DNA from: JALCLA01 sp965653565 | Lineage (GTDB): Bacteria > Pseudomonadota > Gammaproteobacteria > Xanthomonadales > Xanthomonadaceae | DNA length: 64,000 nt | Assembly (NCBI GenBank): GCA_965653565.1 | Contig: CBFHAI010000018.1 | Location: 14,103-78,102 of the forward strand | Direction: 5' to 3' | In this document: positions 61,646-64,000 of the stretch, piece by piece | Layout: every line of letters begins with the position of its first letter | Position numbering within the stretch: the stretch's first letter is position 1 | Made by a program: the position numbers and the translations under genes | Notes under the pieces: model-generated | What the model saw: only the letters and a program-made list of their open reading frames with translations | The model's database searches: none | Told to the model about the DNA's origin: nothing

Positions 61646-62593
61646 CTACTCGGCGCCGAGTGCCACCGCGAGCGCGTCGAGTTGCGCGTCCGACATCAAC
61701 GGCGTCGAAGGTTCCTGGCCCTTGGCCGCAACCTGGCGTTGGTAAATCCTGGCGTAGAACGCGTTGGCTTCGGCATCGGCCTCGGCCTGGTCATCGGCTC
61801 GCTTCGCGACACCCTGCGCCGTGAGGCCCGCCCTGGTCGCCGCGCGCGCGGCGATCACGCCGGGAATCTCGGCCGCCTGGCTCGGCTCGGTGCCTTTGCG
61901 GAAGATGAAGACGCTGCCGCGCAGCGTGTTCTTGTAGGGCAGCACGAGATACAGCGTCCAGAAATCGGTGCTCGAGTCGAGCAGAAAGGTGTAGGTGCCG
62001 CTGTTCGAGCGCGAACCGGTCACGCCGCGCAGATCGCCGTAGCGGTTGCCCGTACTGCACGGGCCGGAAGTGCAGGTCGCTTCGCGCAGCATCAGGATGT
62101 CGTCGCCGGCGAGCAGCCCGGAGTTGGGCGCCTGCGGATAAGAGAAATACCACTCCCCGAGGATGAAATTGTCGATGTTCGGCGCATCGAAATAGGTGCG
62201 CTGAATGGCGTAGCGCTGCACCCCGTCGATGAGCACGTTCGCGGTGGTCTGCGAGGTGAAACGGATCTCGACGTTGGTGGCCGTCGCCGATGTGGTCGCC
62301 GCGCTGTGCGTGCAACCGAGGCATTGGCCACCCGCAAGCGAGGCAACCGTGCCGACCCATTTGTGATTGGTGTAGTCGTAGGCGCCGGTACCCAGATACC
62401 AGGTCGACTGGCGCGCTTCGTTATAGGCGAATGCGGCCACGGCCATGATGCGGTTGTTGGTTTCGATGACGAAGCCCGAACCCGACTGCGCGGGGTCGCC
62501 CCAGATGCCGTCTTCGGGTGGCATCGAGGAAGCCTGCGCATGGGCGAGATTGGCGCAGGCCAACAGGAGGATGAAAACAAGCGCACTTCGCAT
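61646..62593 (-). CDS. Exported protein of unknown function
   Basis: 315 residues. The signal peptide is MRSALVFILLLACANLAHA. The mature part begins PPEDGIWGDPAQSGSGFVIET and has MAVAAFAYNEARQSTWYLGTG, the D/PxxSGxGxxIE...A.YtYd..G.p.WYlg pattern common in exported xanthomonad beta-sheet proteins of unknown role. Four Cys (QCLGCTHS, CTSGPC) likely form disulfides. The last 60 residues are helical. The ATG at 62593 has GGAG upstream and starts the signal peptide. Confidence 0.7.
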   Translation of the reverse strand: MRSALVFILLLACANLAHAQASSMPPEDGIWGDPAQSGSGFVIETNNRIMAVAAFAYNEARQSTWYLGTGAYDYTNHKWVGTVASLAGGQCLGCTHSAATTSATATNVEIRFTSQTTANVLIDGVQRYAIQRTYFDAPNIDNFILGEWYFSYPQAPNSGLLAGDDILMLREATCTSGPCSTGNRYGDLRGVTGSRSNSGTYTFLLDSSTDFWTLYLVLPYKNTLRGSVFIFRKGTEPSQAAEIPGVIAARAATRAGLTAQGVAKRADDQAEADAEANAFYARIYQRQVAAKGQEPSTPLMSDAQLDALAVALGAE

Positions 62594-62860
62594 GACGTCG
62601 CTCCGCAGTCCAGGTGCGAAGCAACTTAGTCGCATCGGGCGACGTGCGGAACAGTGTGGCACCGCACGCCGCGGACACGGTTCATAAAATTCGTTGTCGT
62701 GTTCGCTACCGAAAATCGACGAAGCGTTCTCGACAGGTGTGTTTTTTTCTGGTGCGTGCGGAGCACCTTTTCACCGACTCGCGACGTCGATTCGGCAGCG
62801 CGGCTGAGCGCACAGAAGCAGCGGCATCCCGACCGCGCCGCCCCGTTGTTGTCGCTGTTC

Positions 62861-62894
62861 AAAAAAAGAGGACGCGCCAGGCGCGTCCTCTTTT
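62861..62894. terminator. Intrinsic terminator of the aldolase gene
   Basis: AAGAGGACGCGCC faces its exact complement with a single central base, giving a long GC-rich stem, and seven A on the + strand are the U-run of the minus-strand transcript. TTTT on the other side makes it potentially bidirectional. It lies 41 bp after the aldolase stop. Confidence 0.9.
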
Positions 62895-62934
62895 CTCGCA
62901 GACCGCCGTGTCGGCGGCCGATCGCTGCTGTCAC

Positions 62935-63936
62935 TCAGCCTTGCCACTGTCCCATCGCGGCCAGACCGTTTTCCTTCGCGCGCGCGAACACGATTTCCTG
63001 CGCCTTGGCGAAGTTGCCGGTCAGATCCTGCGACCACAGCTTGAGCGCGGCCGACTGCATCGCGCGGCCGTACGAGAACGACAGCGGCCACGGCTTCTCG
63101 AACTGATTCATCGCGTTCAAGTGCGCGGTGGCGGCTTCGTCCGACTGGCCGCCCGACAGGAACACGATGCCGGGCAGCGCCGCGGGCACGGTCGAGCGCA
63201 GGCAGCGCAGCGTCATCTCGGCCACTTCCTCGACATCGGCCTGCTCTTCGCAATCCTTGCCGGAAACCACCATGCTGGCCTTCAGGATGGTGCCTTCGAG
63301 CATCACGTTGTGGTCGTACAGCGCGTTGAACAGCGAACGCAGCGTGGCTTCGGTGACGTCGTAGCAGGTGTCGATGTCGTGCGCGCCGTCCATCAACACT
63401 TCGGGTTCCACCATCGGCACGATGCCCTGCTCCTGGCACAGCGCCGCATAGCGCGCGAGCGCGTGGCAGTTGGCCTCGATGCAGGTGCCCGACGGCGCGT
63501 CGTCGGCGATCGTGATCACCGCGCGCCACTTGGCGAACTTGGCGCCGAGGCGCGCATACTCCTTGAGGCGATCGCGCAGGCCGTCGAGGCCTTCGGTGAC
63601 GAGTTCGCCGGGAAAACCCGCGAGCGGCGCGGTGCCTTTGTCGACCTTGATGCCCGGCAGGATGCCGGCGGCCATCATGATCTGGGTGAACGGCACCCCG
63701 GCGCGCGTCGACTGGCGCAGCGTTTCGTCGTACAGGATCGCGCCGGAAATGTAATCGCCCAGCGATGGCGCGCTGAGCAGCATTTCGCGGTAATTGCGGC
63801 GGTTTTCTTCAGTGCAATCGATGCCCACCCCGTCGAACCGCTTCTTGATGGTGGTGTTGGACTCGTCGATGGCGATGATGCCCTTGCCTTCGGCCACCAT
63901 GGCCTGGGCGATGTCTTCCAGCTGATCGATGCTCAT
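62935..63936 (-). CDS. Fructose-bisphosphate aldolase class I
   Basis: 333 residues of the eukaryotic-like class I aldolase family. It begins IAQAMVAEGKGIIAIDESNTT (GILAADES-type motif), has LPGIKVDKGT, KWRAVITI, the MVEPEVLMDGAHD element and the Schiff-base lysine in LEGTILKASMV. It interconverts fructose 1,6-bisphosphate with DHAP and glyceraldehyde 3-phosphate without metal. GGAG lies seven bases before the ATG, a terminator follows and a consensus -10 lies upstream, so it is probably a single-gene transcript. Confidence 0.95.
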   Translation of the reverse strand: MSIDQLEDIAQAMVAEGKGIIAIDESNTTIKKRFDGVGIDCTEENRRNYREMLLSAPSLGDYISGAILYDETLRQSTRAGVPFTQIMMAAGILPGIKVDKGTAPLAGFPGELVTEGLDGLRDRLKEYARLGAKFAKWRAVITIADDAPSGTCIEANCHALARYAALCQEQGIVPMVEPEVLMDGAHDIDTCYDVTEATLRSLFNALYDHNVMLEGTILKASMVVSGKDCEEQADVEEVAEMTLRCLRSTVPAALPGIVFLSGGQSDEAATAHLNAMNQFEKPWPLSFSYGRAMQSAALKLWSQDLTGNFAKAQEIVFARAKENGLAAMGQWQG

Positions 63937-63991
63937 GCGTCACTCCGTTAGGGGGCCCGCAGGGCGCGCGGGCAAGGCGAAGGGGGTGCGG

Positions 63992-63997
63992 ATTATA
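63992..63997 (-). promoter_or_regulatory. Consensus -10 box of the aldolase promoter
   Basis: The minus strand reads TATAAT about 56 bp upstream of the aldolase ATG, in otherwise GC-rich DNA. The matching -35 would lie beyond the window edge. Confidence 0.7.
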
Positions 63998-64000
63998 GCG

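Noticed and set aside
1..64000. tRNA, rRNA, prophage, insertion sequence or integrase genes
   Set aside because: No cloverleaf, rRNA-like stretch or transposase/integrase motif was recognised in reading either strand.

Overview
The window is about 64 kb of high-GC DNA (mid-60s percent by eye). Its gene content fits a gammaproteobacterium of the Xanthomonadales/Lysobacterales, probably a Rhodanobacteraceae-type genus such as Dokdonella or Tahibacter. The reasons are a cysB-cysG-cysK block in xanthomonad order, GGGAATC-type dispersed hairpins, GTAGCCTGGGTGC REP-like units, many exported proteins with short GFE tails, and a class I fructose-bisphosphate aldolase. The genus is an inference. No tRNA, rRNA, CRISPR array, transposase or integrase was recognised.

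Layout. 0-5.6 kb: sulfur assimilation (an SLC13-type permease cut by the window edge, CysB-like regulator, siroheme synthase, cysteine synthase). 5.7-14.8 kb: envelope and signalling genes (glycine-zipper protein, a patatin-like membrane protein missing its catalytic Asp, a diguanylate cyclase, a DUF5916-type outer-membrane protein). 15.0-20.5 kb: an orphan FixJ-type response regulator followed by a compact chaperone-usher operon with two spore-coat-U-type subunits; its usher carries an extra N-terminal AMIN domain and a Pro/Ala linker. 20.5-33.2 kb: housekeeping and exported genes (alcohol dehydrogenase, MerR regulator divergent from a methyltransferase over a perfect palindrome, DUF2938, a frameshifted ThuA-like gene, ARPP-1/DUF6569, DUF924, M20 peptidase, delta-60 repeat protein). 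33.4-39 kb: a visibly lower-GC block with five paralogous small exported proteins ending in an IP[AS]-hydrophobic-Arg tail (IPTL-CTERM-like), around a secreted metzincin. 39.4-47.9 kb: exported proteins (DUF2935, a CXXCH plus MVL mannan-binding protein, a PilQ-like fragment without the secretin channel, a collagen-like protein, a parallel beta-helix protein). 48.1-58.8 kb: a tightly coupled five-gene operon WGR/DUF4132 - MoxR AAA ATPase - DUF5682 - VWA - double SWIM finger, matching E. coli yehI-L-M-P-Q in content. 58.8-64 kb: SGNH/MBOAT acylation pair, an exported unknown protein, and fructose-bisphosphate aldolase with a perfect -10 box at the window edge.

The best candidates for undescribed biology are the MoxR/VWA/SWIM operon, the IP-tail paralogue cluster with its metzincin, the recurrent GFE tail on five otherwise unrelated exported proteins, and the AMIN-usher fusion.
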